Shown: positions 63,563-64,000 of the stretch, one piece after another | Numbering within the stretch: position 1 is the first letter of the stretch | How the letters are laid out: every line of letters starts with the position of its first letter | Assembly (NCBI RefSeq): GCF_022539405.1 | Contig: NZ_CP054394.1 | Location: forward strand, 2,054,501 to 2,118,500 | DNA: 64,000 bases | Source of the DNA: Natranaerofaba carboxydovora | GTDB taxonomy: Bacteria > Bacillota > Natranaerobiia > Natranaerobiales > Natranaerofabaceae | Reading direction: 5' to 3' | Made by a program: the position numbers and the translations under genes | The notes under the pieces: generated by a model | Databases searched by the model: none | What the model was told of the DNA's origin: nothing | What the model saw: the letters and a program-made list of their open reading frames with translations, nothing else

Positions 63563-64000
63563 ATTCTTATTTTTTTGATACTTCTGCTATAATTAAAATA
63601 TACCACAAAGAAGTAGGAACACCACAAGTCGAAAAAATATATGAAAACTTAAAAAATAAGATTTTTATATCACAACTTACAAAACTAGAGTTTATTTCAA
63701 CATTATACAAAAAGTATAGAACCCATGAAATAAATCAAAAGGCTTTAGGTACAGCCAAAAATATTTTTTTGCAAGACTGTGAAAAAAGATTTACTTTAGT
63801 AGGTTCTTTTGTATCTCACCATCTGAAGGATTCATCAATGGAAATCATCGAATCTTATGGTATGAAAATGGGAATTAGAACCTTAGATGCTTTACAACTT
63901 GCAGCTTTTAAACAAATTAGTGAAAATAATTGTTATTTCGTTTGTGCCGATAAAACACTTAATAAAATTGCTGAAGATATAGGAATAAATATATTTTTTA
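63559..64000 (+). CDS. PIN-domain (VapC-like) toxin, partial at window edge
   Basis: 147 residues visible. FFDTSAIIKIYHKE gives the first catalytic Asp, RTLDALQLAA the central one and FVCADKTLNKIAE the C-terminal one, the PIN ribonuclease set. It cleaves RNA and is neutralised by the upstream antitoxin. The stop codon lies beyond 64000. Confidence 0.85.
   Translation, partial: MNSYFFDTSAIIKIYHKEVGTPQVEKIYENLKNKIFISQLTKLEFISTLYKKYRTHEINQKALGTAKNIFLQDCEKRFTLVGSFVSHHLKDSSMEIIESYGMKMGIRTLDALQLAAFKQISENNCYFVCADKTLNKIAEDIGINIFF

Overview
The window looks like a chromosomal segment of a low-GC, anaerobic, spore-forming Firmicute. The signs are AT-rich DNA, many TTG and GTG starts behind strong GGAGG sites, a ytfI-ytfJ (gerW) sporulation pair, ferredoxin-linked enzymes (an aldehyde:ferredoxin oxidoreductase-type protein and a queuosine-reductase-like Fe-S protein), many lipoproteins and a glycine-betaine-type binding protein. 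A salt-adapted anaerobe (for example Natranaerobius-like) would fit, but that is inference. No tRNA, rRNA or CRISPR array was seen.

Layout. 1-8.9 kb: housekeeping and signalling genes (sensor N-terminus running off the edge, ABC-F ATPase, TPR protein, MerR regulator with its operator and an Fe-S/flavin reductase, a PAS/GGDEF/HD-GYP protein, a gamma-glutamylcyclotransferase-like protein). 8.98-21.8 kb: a single-direction defence island on the minus strand. In transcription order it holds a PAPS-reductase/DndC-like protein fused to a ferredoxin domain (SspD-like), a DUF4007 protein (SspB-like), a large P-loop ATPase (SspC-like), a terminator, an SF2 helicase, a MORC/GHKL ATPase, a PLD-type nuclease and a second GHKL ATPase. 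This resembles single-strand phosphorothioation (sspBCD) plus a restriction-type module and is the strongest candidate system. 22-34.7 kb: MazG-like protein, orphan betaine-binding lipoprotein, fasciclin lipoprotein, small membrane proteins, acuA, an ABC exporter, gerW and ytfI. 34.7-41.7 kb: mobile-element zone with an IS605-type tnpB element inserted in a CDF transporter, and a complete IS66 element with an 8-bp duplication that splits a membrane-protein gene. 41.7-56.5 kb: accessory lipoproteins and membrane proteins, a Doc toxin-antitoxin pair with a broken toxin, and a sigma/anti-sigma-like pair. 56.6-59.3 kb: a cobalamin riboswitch with terminator ahead of a ferredoxin-AFOR operon. 59.3-64 kb: membrane proteins, a queG-like gene needing a -1 frameshift, DUF998 proteins, and a VapBC-like pair running off the right edge.

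Cross-cutting observations. At least seven genes lack a canonical start but have a perfect Shine-Dalgarno 5-9 bases before an ATT codon; for several, only the ATT start completes a proper signal peptide or helicase N-terminus. A TGCAAC-N17-GTTATA element occurs three times ahead of accessory genes, once beside the sigma-like gene, and suggests an alternative-sigma regulon. A 45-base segment of the cobalamin riboswitch recurs at 30.0 kb, a 140-base promoter segment is duplicated (28.9 and 34.8 kb), and an IS605 left end occurs alone at 25.6 kb. Several genes are visibly broken: CDF transporter, Doc, YbjQ, HicB-like, DUF2007-like, and a membrane protein with an early TAG.
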